Source of the DNA: Scalesia atractyloides | Lineage: Eukaryota > Streptophyta > Magnoliopsida > Asterales > Asteraceae | DNA: 64,000 nt | Direction of reading: 5' to 3' | Assembly (NCBI GenBank): GCA_947069175.1 | Contig: CAMTDV010000017.1 | Location: forward strand, 46,695,137 to 46,759,136 | Shown here: in pieces, positions 43,691-54,170 of the stretch | Layout: every line of letters starts with the position of its first letter | How positions within the stretch are numbered: position 1 is the first letter of the stretch | Position numbers and translations under genes: made by a program | The notes under the pieces: model-generated | What the model saw: the letters and a program-made list of their open reading frames with translations, nothing else | What the model was told of the DNA's origin: nothing | Databases searched by the model: none

Positions 43691-44339
43691 AATTCTTTTT
43701 AAACGCGGTTTGTATTATTTTAGTTGTTTAAATTGTATTTTATTTTTATTATTTCGATTATGTAATTTTATTTTTTATTTAGTTTAAATAATGATTAGGT
43801 AATGATTGAGGGGCTCTATTCCCTACCATGGGCTTTATTCGGAAAAGGCAATGGAGTCCTTTGTCCTACGTGGTGCTTACGTATAGATGAGGTGGCATAA
43901 CGGAGCCCCTAGGGAGGGATGGGAATCATCCCGTCAAAACTCAGGAGATATATAAACCATATCTCATCCATAATTTCGAAAATGAACCATTGGGGGATCC
44001 CTTTTGACCGTCGAACGACTAGAAAACAAATAAAAGTTTATTATATATTTTAACCTTATTTAAACAAACAGTTGCCAATATCTTTTACGCACCTTCATGT
44101 TTTTTTATCTAACAACCTATTACTTTTGAAAAGAATCAATCAAGTCATAGATCCAAACAACTCGAACAAGCCGAACTCACCATTATAAATACCCGACTAT
44201 GTCCATGTTATAAGAACAATCGTTATTGTCCTAGAAATTATCATTTGCGGGATACAGTGGTCAAAGTTCAAACCATTTCCAACAACTTCAACATATAACA
44301 ATGAAAACAATCATAGAAATCTCAAGTAGTCTAACTCGA
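43691..44339. other. Spacer within or beside the Harbinger-like element
   Basis: No coding motif. It contains GGGGCTCTATTCC (about 43809) and CGGAGCCCCTAGGGAGGGAT (about 43903-43922), which may be remnants of element termini, but no matching TIR pair was established. Confidence 0.35.
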
Positions 44340-44543
44340 TGCCGCTTTGCAAACCCAATGAAATGAAGACGATGTTGTTCCTGAAACCTAACTAAAAAGC
44401 CAAAGAAAAAAAAAAGAAAGCGGGCACAAAAAGAAGTTAAAGAATCATCCGGTAAGGCACAAAGTATACCATGGAGCCCGATCAAGGATGAGGTGTTATC
44501 ACATGCGTGGTGTAATATTTCGAAGAATCCAAAGAAAGATTAA
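44340..44543 (+). pseudogene. SANT/Myb-like N-terminal remnant (Harbinger ORF1 type)
   Basis: One frame, ending at TAA 44541-44543, reads KRAQKEVKESSGKAQ, then SIPWSPIKDEVLSHAWCNIS, then KNPKKD. The pattern of a basic stretch and W(S/T)P.(E/K)DE.LSHAWCNIS.(D/N)P matches the start of the SANT-like protein found as the companion gene of plant PIF/Harbinger transposases and in NAM-like host relatives. It lies about 0.7 kb downstream of the transposase pseudogene on the same strand. The rest of the protein is missing. Confidence 0.5.
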
Positions 44544-46410
44544 TATTTTTTAAATATTATATATATATGTGTGTGTATGTGTGTAACATCCCCAAAATGG
44601 ATTTGGTAATTAAACCAAATTAACTGGGGATGAGCAGGTAAAATATTGTTAGTAGTAAAATTGACCCGTAAACGTTAGGATTTAATAAATAAACCTAATG
44701 TTATATTAAAGGGAAAGTTAATGTCCTTAGACAATAACGTTTACAAAAGGCTCGGGTTATGGGGACATAAAATAAATTACGTCACAAACCTCCCCGAGTT
44801 AATTATTTAACTAAGGATGTTTAACCTAGTTAATACGAACTAATATGGGTAAAAATAAGTTGATTTTAACCTACTTAACGATTAATAAAAACACAACAAG
44901 GCCTAAAGATGCATGCTTGGAAAGTCAAAAATATAAATAGAAGAAAAACACAAACACACAACACACCCACACAAGAGTGTGTGTGTTGTGATTTTGAGAA
45001 AGAAAGGGAAACCCCTTAGAACCTACAAACACAAATTCTAGCAAATTCAAGGTTGAACTGAGGCTAAAGGTTGTGTATGAACCTTGATTATTGATTATCC
45101 CTGCTTGATAATCATAAGTTAAGTTGCAAATTTCAGCTTTGAAATATTATGATGGAAAAGAGACTTGAATGTGATAATGTTGATTTAGATATTATCAAAA
45201 GTATGATAAAATTGATGATGTATTTGTGTTTATGATCACCATACTTGCTAGTATAGGTGAAATAATTGAACAATCTAGAGACTAGGTAAGTGTTCATACG
45301 TAACATAAAATGGTTTTTGATGATAGGATAAAATTGATGTTATAGTGATGTTAAAGTGTGCATATAATCATCATATTTACAAGAAAATATGAGATACTTG
45401 ACTTAACTAGATGTTTCAATGAAAGTCCATGTATGTGGTGAAATGGGTTTTTACAAAGTGATGAAAACCCCAAATTCTTATATGATAGTTTGATAAATTA
45501 GTCTATGTTAGTGGAAAGTTTATGTTAACTTTATGAATTGAAAGAAACTTGGTGATTTTGAATGACAAAGATAGTTAAAATAATAGCCTAAAAATGATGC
45601 TCACCAAATGTTTGATAATATGCCTAGCTAAGTTTTGTTCAACTTGTTAGTGCATTTTTTTTTAAATTAAAGTCAAACTGGCCTATAATTGAATCATATG
45701 CAAAATATGGTATTAAGGTCCATAAGGGTGATGGTCATAGTATTGATTAGTATTGATGACTAATCTAACCGTTTTATGGATGTTATATGATAGTTTGACT
45801 CTTGACAATCTAGGTGGGAGCTCGAAAATGAATGGGTCAAGCAGGTCAAAGACGCGAGAATGCATGATCGGAAGCAATGTAAGTAAAACTTACACCTTCT
45901 ATGATAGAATCACTAATTAAGAAATATGTAGACAGGAATAAACATGACTTGTTAAAATCGACACCCATGGTGAGGCCAAATGGGGCAAACGAGTAAACGT
46001 AAGATTTTGATATAAAACACTTGTTGACGCGAACCGAAAGTGGTCAAGCGAGTAAAAATATAGTTTTTGGTATAAAAACTTGCTGACGCCAACCAAAATA
46101 GGTCAAACAAGTAAAAATAAGTTTTTGGTATAAACACTTGCTGACGCGAACCAAAATGAGTCGAGCGAGTCAAAAGGCAAGTAAATCATAAGTTAATGAT
46201 TATACTAATGACTGTTAAAAGGACACCCGATGACGTAAGTCATAATGGGTCAAATAAGTGATATCGCAATCAAATCACATGATGGTGATTTAAACGATAT
46301 AAGGACTTGTGTAGTTTTCTAAAGAATAAAATAATAATGGTTAAAAGACCGAATGGGTCAAACGGGTCAAATGGCGATGATATCACCATTTGAGCGTAGT
46401 ATGTAACGCG
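44544..46410 (+). mobile_element. LTR-like region starting TGTAACATCCCC
   Basis: TGTAACATCCCCAAAATGG at 44582 looks like a gypsy LTR start, and TATAAATAG at 44932-44940 fits an LTR promoter. No coding domain occurs. A 59-bp tandem repeat (TTGCTGACGCGAACCAAAAT, from 46023, 46082 and 46141; a degenerate copy near 45960) marks its right part. The LTR end was not found, so extent and family are uncertain. Confidence 0.45.
46023..46175. repeat. 59-bp tandem repeat
   Basis: Copies beginning at about 46023, 46082 and 46141 contain TGACGCGAACCAAAA then GTCAAGCGAGTAAAAATA then GTTTTTGGTATAAA. The apparent minus-strand frame 45952-46173 is a by-product. Confidence 0.8.
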
Positions 46411-48075
46411 TGTTATTGTTAAATGTATGTACTGCAAAGTACATATGTTTATAGTGTATATTTTGGTCTGTTTTTAGATAGTTTGAGTTTAGTTTAGGTT
46501 AGAATTTTGATATTGCTGACGTTAAGCTTTGATTTCAGGTCCCGTTGCTTAAAGTTGTGAAAAATGAAGAAATACGAGCAGTTTGGAAGGAAAACGGGAT
46601 CCAAACGCGAACCGGAGAGCTGAATGTACAAAGGAAAGCGAAACAAGCAGTTTAGGGGTGTGGCCTTACGCCACCACCCCCCATACCCGTCGCGTATGGC
46701 GACGGGTCCTGATCCGCGAGTTTTGTTGTTCCGGGTCCGGTTTTGAGCTGGTTTTCGGCGTATAAAAAGAATGTTTCGCCTCCGTTGTTAGGGTTACGAA
46801 TTTGGAGTTCTGGAAGTCAATCTTGGAGCCGTTTAAGCAGAGTTCAAGAGTTCGAGAGCAAAAGAATCATCCGACCAAGCGAAGATCGAAGATTAGAGGC
46901 TTGCTCGGGTTCTCACAATCCTTGTTTGTCTTATTTGCCTTTGTCTGAACTTGTAATGATGAATTCTAGATTGTTTATTCTTGTTTTGCATTCGTTATTG
47001 ACTATGCTTGGCTAAACGCATTAACTACCTAAACTATGATGAATGGATTGATATAAAGTTTACACCTTTTTCGTTAATTACATGTTTGTTATGGATTAAT
47101 TGTGCTCTGTAAGCAGTTTGTTTATCTGGCTTGGTGTGTATGCATGCTTTGAGTTGGTTTTCTGTTTTCCATTGCTTTATATGATTCTTGGTGACTGTCT
47201 ATATCACGGAATAGAGTCGTATTAGGTTGTGAATTTTGGTGATTGTCTATATCACAGAATAAATTCATAATCTTTAGGGTTAAGTGGCTTCAACCTTAGA
47301 AGTGATCGTTAACAGGTTATTAGATTCTAGTGTTCTACTAGTCCTAATACCTGGAAAGTGAGGGGCTATTGATAGGTCTTACCCGGCGAATTGCTATAGT
47401 CGGTCTTTGGAAAAAGTCCATGCCTTTGTTGACCCGTCGGTTTATTAGTCTATCAAGTCAAGTTTAGATACTCAAACTACCCTAGATCTATAATTGGAAA
47501 AGAGTAGGTCATCATTAGGGTACTCACACAATATTAGACAACTGGAAAGACGTCTAATCAACCTGTAGGATTAGCGGCCTAGGTAACGCAATAAGTTTCA
47601 CCTCGAGAAGGGTTGAGGGGCTTAGCTGGTATTTAATAGATTTAGTATCATAAGATCCCGGTTCCAGAAAACGAGTAATTAACTTAATCGGTAAACGCCT
47701 AAAAGTCAATCCAGGATTCTGGTCTAGGTAGTATTCATCACCGCTTGAGAACAACTTCCGTCCTTAGTTCGTATTAGTTAATTTAGTCATTAATTAGTTT
47801 TAATATAGATTCCTTAGATTTTCCGTAACCCACCCCCCCAACAATTAAAACAGTTTTAGTCGTGTCTGTCTTAGTCTTTCAGAGTCTAATCAGCGTAATT
47901 AGTAGAGTCCTGTGGGTTCGATATCCGGACTTGCTTAGGTTATACTACATTGATCGGTACACTTGGCGATTGTGTGGTTTAGGTTTAAGTTGAGTCTAGT
48001 TTTTAAAGCTTTTTAGTGTCTACCTTAGAGAGTCTAAAGTAGTTAGTTTTTACAGTCTGTTTAGCACACATCATC
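46411..48075 (+). mobile_element. Athila-like LTR, probably solo
   Basis: It starts near TGTTATTGTTAAATG and contains a TATA box (TATAAAAA, 46761-46768). The late signature GTGGGTTCGATATCCGGACT, then TTATACTACATTGATCGGTA (47919-47959), is characteristic of the 3' part of plant Athila/Tat-type LTRs. No primer site or coding region follows, so it reads as a solo LTR of about 1.65 kb inserted in LTR-like DNA. Boundaries are inferred; no target duplication was found. Confidence 0.55.
46655..46768 (+). promoter_or_regulatory. Hairpin patch and TATA box in the Athila-like LTR
   Basis: GTGGC/CTTAC/GCCAC (46660-46674) and ACCCGTCGC/GTATG/GCGACGGGT (46685-46707, perfect 9-bp stem) lie 54-100 bp upstream of TATAAAAA at 46761. 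Confidence 0.7.
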
Positions 48076-49274
48076 ATACTTACAGGTAAGCTTATTATAC
48101 AGCCAAGTATTGCCATGACTAGTGAAAATAATTTGCAAGGTATTGATAATGGTCATTAGTTTGAACCGCGCTAGGTATGGGTAATGAGTCAAACTTTTGG
48201 TTAGGGCTTATGGTCCGAATAGAGTTGGTTGAGTCAAAGGGTGGACTCTAGATCATCTCAAGTGAGGTATATCTAGCTTTTGGGTAAAATGACAATTAGA
48301 GCCGAGAACATGTCCTTGACGCAAAACATGACTAATTGATTTTTAAATTACTAAAAGAATGGAAACTTCTATGTTCTTAGGGACATAATAATCTAGATGG
48401 TCTAATGAGCTAAAAGTGCCCAGTAGTTTTAAAATAAACTTTTTAAAAGTCTCTCGGTTGTAAAAAGGACTAAATTTGACCAAAATTCCCCCGGGTGATA
48501 AATCGGACAAACTACCTTAAGGGTGGATTAAAAAGGAGTCATGTCTTTGGGTTGATCCTTCCGGTAACATAATAGTCGGAGGCGTAAGCCTTTTGGCTTA
48601 ATACCTCCTAACGATTCGGTTTGGGTAATTAATTTCGAACCAAAAAAGTGATTTAAAAGCTAGAGGATCCGGGTTCGGATCAAGGTTTTGAAACCTACAA
48701 ATGTGGGGGGAAGGTTCTAGAAATGATAAACTTGAAGTTGGGTAAAGTTCGCTGCCAAAAACTGCGAAATTTTGGCTAGGTTCTGCGTTAGGGTAAAAAC
48801 TGCCAATTCTGGAAACATGCTAGAAACATGTCCTCTTCGTGCCACGCGGAGGGGCAAGAGTGCTCCATCACGTGGCGCGACGGAGCACTGTTTCCACAAA
48901 CTTGTTTTTCTTTGTTGTTTTAAATCGCGTTGACCGTTTAACTTAAACACTAATGGTTTTAGTGTTTATGATAGGTTTTCTCTAAGACGGGAACCGGACA
49001 AAAGGACGACCAAGTTGGAGAAGAACTGAACACCCCTAAACCGCCAATTCTGCATGAGCATTCTTTTGGGAAAGTTTAAGCATGATCACACATGACAAAG
49101 TTTTATGTATTAAAAAACTTATTGTTTTCGATCATAATTTATATGTATAATAATCCATCATGTTAATTCATCTGTGTTGTCGATTAACCTAGATGTGTAA
49201 AAAAGAGAATTTTGAGTCCTAAATACCCAAACGATTAAAATATTAAAGGAAAATCGGCAAGAGCGTTACTATAT
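48076..49274. mobile_element. LTR-like non-coding DNA, right of the Athila-like LTR
   Basis: Long GC-moderate non-coding sequence in the style of gypsy LTRs, perhaps the continuation of 44582-46410. It carries a CpG-rich hairpin patch, AGTGCTCC (48859-48866) pairing with GGAGCACT (48882-48889), next to GCCACGCGG. No coding motif and no terminus were identified. Confidence 0.35.
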
Positions 49275-49459
49275 ATATATATGTCAAAATTACACATGTG
49301 TAAAAATATTTTTATTTATGAATACATGTAGATTTAATCATATAAATTTAATTTGTAATATCATATTCAAATAACAATGATAAATGTAAAATAAGGAAAG
49401 TTTGTTTTGATAGAGTTCTCGCAGTTCTCATAATATTTAGCGTTTTTAAGATAACACTC

Positions 49460-49537
<78 letters not shown>

Positions 49538-49540
49538 AAT
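49275..49540. mobile_element. Partial MITE and (TA)n microsatellite
   Basis: 49290-49462 resembles the right half of the MITE at 51395-51816 (TTACACATGTGTAAAAATA, later GTTCTCGCAGTTCTCATAAT then ATTTAGCGTTTT). It is followed by about 73 bp of TA repeats (49463-49535). The left half is missing. Confidence 0.6.
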
Positions 49541-50084
49541 AATTTCTAATTATTAACCATTTTGACCAATAAATGTAGGTAACACACAAAAATTGAATGA
49601 TAGAAAAATGATATTTTAACTTTCTGGTGCTGTGTCGAGTAACGTATTACACCGATACTGTAATACATTGAACTAATACTGACTGAATTCCGAACAAAAT
49701 GTGAAGGAATCCCACTAGTTGCGAGTAAATGATTTAAATAACTTTATCTTTTTCTAAATTAAAAAAGAACATCAGAAAAGAAAAAGCAACTATCATAGCT
49801 TTATAGCCTACTGGCTTATCAGGAGTGAAGGCTTTGGGACCAACAGGTCTTCGGATTTTTTATTCCCACAAGTGAGGGTTTTCCCATATTTATTGGGTTT
49901 CCTTCTGAATTGGTGTGTAGCCATTATGCCTAGTATAATCGGGTGGTTCCGCTGGTGGCACGATGATACTTCAGTGGTCTTTAGTAATCTAAATTTGCCG
50001 TTAAAAAAACAACTCAAAAGAAGTTTTGTTTATCATAGACGCTACTATATTTTTTTTAACAACCAACTAAATCACTCAATCGAG
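49541..50084. other. Spacer, no gene seen
   Basis: Ordinary AT-rich sequence. Overlapping frames on both strands (49808-50017 and 49872-50087) have no recognisable content. Confidence 0.5.
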
Positions 50085-50255
50085 TAAATGCATCCCCTCC
50101 TCCCTAACGGTCAGAGTTGGGTGCATATCCAAGCCACCAGTTCCGGGGAAAACCCGTCCGCCCGAAGGTCTACTACGGTAAAACCCAATTCCGCTCGGTT
50201 TCGAACCGACGACCTTTAAAGAGGCCTAGTCAAAATTTCATTATCACTACCAATG
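50085..50255 (-). mobile_element. SINE-like element, 5' truncated
   Basis: On the minus strand it reads GGTTCGAAACCGAGCGG, TTTTCCCCGGAACTGGTGG and GAGGAGGGGATGCATTTACT, matching 50765-50905 on the plus strand. The tRNA-like head is missing. It sits about 0.4 kb from the fuller opposite-strand copy. Confidence 0.6.
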
Positions 50256-50635
50256 TTCTTAAAAATAATGCTAATAGGAGTTGAATTTAAAACCCGAAAG
50301 ATAAAAACCAAATAACTTACCCCTAAATCAAGTTAGACAATAGACACTATTATAATATAATCCTTATTTTTGCCGACACCAAAAAGAAGAGCCACTAATC
50401 AAGTTGATATACAATGATTAAAAATAATAGTAATCTTATTAAATATATTAATTACAAAACTAGAAACCCGTTGGTGAATAGATCGTTTACCATTGGCTTC
50501 ATGAGGTGGCTGGATTTGCCATCACGTGTTTCAAGACAAAATTACTACCTCTTTATTTTAATCACACGCATTAAATAATTGACAAGAAAGATTAGGGCAT
50601 AAAAATAGGTATTATTAAGTATATAGTGAATGTCT

Positions 50636-50935
50636 TCAAAAGTTGGTCTAATGGTTAGTCGGTTGGTTTCTCTATTTGAGGTCTCAAGTTCAGCTATCAC
50701 TAGCATCACTTTGAAGGACATTGATGGTGGCAATGAAATTTAGAGCTAGGCATCTCTGGAGGTTGTCAATTCGAAACCGAGCCTAACCAGGTTTTACCGC
50801 AGTGGGCCTTTGGGCGGTAGGTTTTCCCCGGAACTGGTGGCTTGATGGCTAGGGTATGCATCCAATTCTGACCGTTATGGAGGAGGGGATGCATTTGCTC
50901 GATTGAGGGCATCCCATGTTGCTTATCCGGTGATT
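50636..50935 (+). mobile_element. tRNA-derived SINE-like element
   Basis: The head has a pol III A-box-like TGGTCTAATGG (50644-50654) and a B-box-like GGTCTCAAGTTC (50680-50691), spaced as in tRNA genes but without a foldable tRNA. The body shares CGAAACCGAGC, TTTTCCCCGGAACTGGTGG and GGAGGGGATGCATTTGCTCG with the inverted copy at 50085-50255. About 300 bp. Family not named. Confidence 0.55.
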
Positions 50936-50949
50936 TAGTTGGCCGTTCA

Positions 50950-50973
50950 ATATATATATATATATATATATAT
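50950..50973. repeat. (TA)n microsatellite
   Basis: About 24 bp of TA repeat directly left of a MITE. Confidence 0.9.
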
Positions 50974-51384
50974 AGGGTGAGGTTCCTGAAAAAAGACTCG
51001 TGAGAAGTGTGAGAAGGCATAGAAATTGACATACAGACATCATGTTTTGGACTTAGGCATGATGTTTTGAGTTGTTTTGGCAAGAAAAACACTAAAGATA
51101 ACAATTTAAAACACAATGCAATATATTATGGACATTAAATTTAAAACACAACAAAAAAACACTACTTAACACTTAAAACACTCTACTTAATGTTCTTGGC
51201 ATAGTGTTTTAAGTTTTAAGCATAGAATTCATTGCATTGTGTTATAAATTATTATGTTTGGTGTTTTTCTTGCCAAAGCAACCCAAAACATTATGCTCAA
51301 GTCTAAAATATGATGCCTACATGTTAATTCTTATGTCTTCTCACACTTCTCACAAAAAGTGTCATTTTTACAGGATCCTAAGAC
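50974..51384. mobile_element. Fold-back MITE, family 1 copy a
   Basis: The left arm (AGGGTGAGGTTCCTGAAAAA, GTGAGAAGTGTGAGAAGGCA, ATGTTTTGGACTTAGGCATG) is mirrored by the right arm (CTTCTCACACTTCTCACAAA, TTTTTACAGGATCC), giving inverted repeats of about 170 bp around a short AT-rich centre. It sits in TA repeats. No coding capacity. Confidence 0.85.
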
Positions 51385-51394
51385 TATGTATATA

Positions 51395-51814
51395 GGGGAG
51401 GGTTATCTTGAGAACGCTAAATATCACGAGAACCGTGAGAACGAATAAAGAAACCAATCAAAACCAAATTTTTTTAATACAAACCTCAATCTAATTAAAA
51501 TACAACATCAAATAAAGAAATTACAACATTAAATAATATATTTCTCCTCTTCACTCTTATTAGATTTTTTACACATGTGTAAATATATCAAATTTACACA
51601 TGTGTAAATGGCAAACTTACACATATGGAAATTTTCTTTATTTACGAATTAACGTAAATTTAAATGTGTAAATCAAATTTCTAATGTTGTATTCGAGTAA
51701 TAATGATAAGTGTAAATTTTTTTTTGAATTTGAACTGTTTTTGACCAAGTTCTCACGGTTTTTTCATTTGTTCTCACGGTTCTTGTGATATTTAGCGTTC
51801 TCATTTAAACTCTC

Positions 51815-51816
<2 letters not shown>
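51395..51816. mobile_element. Fold-back MITE, family 2
   Basis: The left arm GAGAACGCTAAATATCACGA then GAACCGTGAGAAC pairs with the right arm GTTCTCACGGTTCTTGTGAT then ATTTAGCGTTCTC; about 50 bp of inverted repeat. The interior has TTACACATGTGTAAAT. TA repeats lie on both sides. Partial copy at 49290-49462. Confidence 0.85.

Positions 51817-51893
<77 letters not shown>
51817..51893. repeat. (TA)n microsatellite
   Basis: About 75 bp of uninterrupted TA dinucleotides. Confidence 0.95.
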
Positions 51894-51897
<4 letters not shown>

Positions 51898-51954
51898 AAT
51901 ATGATTAATTAATTACAACAATAAACTTATAAATTTTGTTTGATCAAACAAAAT

Positions 51955-52256
51955 GTTTAGGTTTCTGTAAAAATTATATCTTTTATAAGAAATGTGAGAA
52001 GATATAGAAATTAAAATTTAAGTATTATATTTTGGACTCTACCCTGATGTTTTGAGTTGTTTTAGTAATAAAACATCAAATATAATAATTTAAGACCTAA
52101 TGCAATGAAACATCATGATGACTATGTTTTTTTTTTTCTTTTCAAAACAACCTAAAATATCATGCTTAATCCAAAACATTATGCATACATGTCAATTCTT
52201 ATATTTTCTTACACTTCTTACGAAAAAAGTTATTTTTACAGAAATCTCGCCCTACT
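51955..52256. mobile_element. Fold-back MITE, family 1 copy b
   Basis: AGGTTTCTGTAAAAATTA, then AAATGTGAGAAGATATAG, on the left; CTTACACTTCTTACGAAAAA then TTTTTACAGAAATCTCGCCC on the right. It is the same family as 50974-51384 but shorter and more diverged. Confidence 0.75.
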
Positions 52257-52337
52257 CATTATTATTATTATTATAACTACTACTGCTATTATCGTTGTTG
52301 TTATTATTATTATTATTATTATCATTATTATTATTAG
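52257..52337. repeat. Interrupted (ATT)n microsatellite
   Basis: Trinucleotide ATT repeats with ACT/GTT interruptions directly abut the MITE at 51955-52256. Confidence 0.9.
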
Positions 52338-53139
52338 ATTTAACCTAGTTAGCTGACATGACATTTTTATGACGTGACAGCTGACATCAGCTAACTGGGT
52401 TAGGGTTCAGTTAGTTAGGGAGTGTCATCGGCCAATAAGTTGAAAGTTAGGAGTACTGATACACAAATCAAAATTTTAGAGTATTATCGGTCAATTGGTG
52501 AAAACTGAGGTTATTTAAATCAAATATCCCTTATTATTTTTTATTATTATTTGAAAAGTCTTTGAATGTCGTGAACTTACAATTAAAATCATTTTCATTT
52601 TTAGCTAAGATATCAAGTTTACTTGATTTAAAATTAATCTATTTCTGGTTCTTAGTATTTCAATATCGTTTTTAAATAACTTATTATCCATTTTATTATT
52701 AAATAACTCATATAATACATTTTAGTCAGGCATAAATAACTTATTATCCATTTTATTATTAAATAACTCATATAATACATTTTACTCAGGCATACAGTTT
52801 TTAATATTCATGGTATAAATATCGTTCCAAAATAACTTATTATCCGTTTTATTATTAAATAGCTCAGATAATACATTTTAGTCATGCATACAGTTTTTGA
52901 TATTCATTGCATGTAACTTTCAATCTGAAAGAAAATTTTTATTTCTAATTAATTTAATAATCATAAACATACATATGTGCCCTTAAGCACGTGTTATATA
53001 ATTTATATACCAATGTTTTTTTCTATGATTTGTTAGTTCTATTAGTCACAAAATCATTAATATATAATCAGACTTAAAATATCATTAATACCATAGTTTT
53101 AAAATTATAGATAACTTAAATGAGTAAATTACTGCAAGT
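52338..53139. other. AT-rich spacer with three copies of a 59-bp repeat
   Basis: AATAACTTATTATCCATTTT followed by ATTATTAAATAACTC and ATACATTTTAGTCAGGCAT occurs near 52676, 52735 and (diverged, offset) 52832. No gene seen. Confidence 0.65.
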
Positions 53140-53300
53140 GTAGGGTTAACCCACTTGGTAAAGGCATATGTCTCTTAACGTACATGTCACATGTTCAATC
53201 TTCGACAAAAGGTGAATAATTTAGAATTATTGGAGACTAGATAGCCAAAAAAATGAATCTTTAGATATATTAGACCCTAAAATGGTATGTTGTAACGATT
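53140..53300 (+). mobile_element. Possible tRNA-derived SINE fragment
   Basis: GGGTTAACCCACTTGGTAAA (53143-53162) resembles a pol III A box region and CACATGTTCAATCTTCG (about 53188-53204) a B box, at tRNA-like spacing. The downstream end was not defined. Confidence 0.35.
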
Positions 53301-54170
53301 TTAGCCTCTAACCCTAACTTTGTTATGTTTTTTCAGTTTAGTGAAAATATATTTTGGTCCTTTTACACTTATATCTCTTTATGTACATTACAAAGTATTT
53401 TAAACATTTAAAAGCTACTTTGAAAAATGAACTGATTAAAAAGTTTGAAAACAAACAATTTAAAAATAAGGTAAAATTGAATTGTTTAAAAAACAAACAA
53501 TTTCAAAATAAACATTCTAAAAACAAACGGTTAAAAAACATTCAATTTTATAAAAGATGGACGATTTGAGAAAAAGGTTTAAAAACAAATTATATTAAGA
53601 ACGACATCTAAATATTAAAAAAAAAGTTTGTAATTTATATAAATAAACCCTAAGGTGTAAAAAGATCAAAATACCAAAATATCATTACACTTAACTGGAA
53701 AAAGTAACAAACTCAGTGTTAGGGACCAAAACTAATCCAAAATACAACTCAGAGTTTGATATGTCAAAGGATTATTTTTTAGACTGAAAGGGTTAAACTG
53801 TCTAAATCACAAGAGCCAAAATAGTAATTTACTCTAACTTAAATACTACCAACTTAGTTAATAACATTCGCTATAAATACTACCAAAGTTTTCTTAAATA
53901 TTTGCAAAAGTTTTGTGTTCCTATAAATTCACTAAACTTCTATTAGATGCTTCAATTTTGTAATTTTTTTATAAAAGCTGTTTTTTCTACATTAGATGGA
54001 CTAAATAGAACATATATAAATCCTATTTTCTATTTAGTGATTTGTTTTTTCCGAATTTAATTTGAAGTAAGAGTAAAAGTGATCGAAAATTGGTAATGTA
54101 TAATTAGAGTTCATGACTGCTTAGTTAAAGTAGAATTAAGGAAAAAAAAGAATCACTAGAATTAAGCAAA
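53301..54170. other. AT-rich spacer, remnant TIR sequence
   Basis: GAGCCAAAATAGTAATTTAC (53811-53830) then TCTAAC resembles the terminal sequence of the TIR elements at 5734 and 54171; the left partner may be GAGTAAATTACT at 53121, displaced by the SINE-like insertion. The Lys/Asn-rich frame 53354-53569 is low complexity. No gene seen. Confidence 0.4.

Noticed and set aside
46411..48075. Target duplication of the Athila-like LTR
   Set aside because: No 5-bp match was found around any plausible pair of ends, so the boundaries are stated as inferred.
50641..50700. tRNA gene
   Set aside because: A and B boxes are recognisable, but anticodon and acceptor stems do not form, and the sequence continues into a repeat also found inverted at 50085. 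Treated as SINE-like.
53354..53569. 71-residue Lys/Asn-rich protein
   Set aside because: Low-complexity A-rich sequence (repeated AAACAATTTAAAAA-like words) with no domain.
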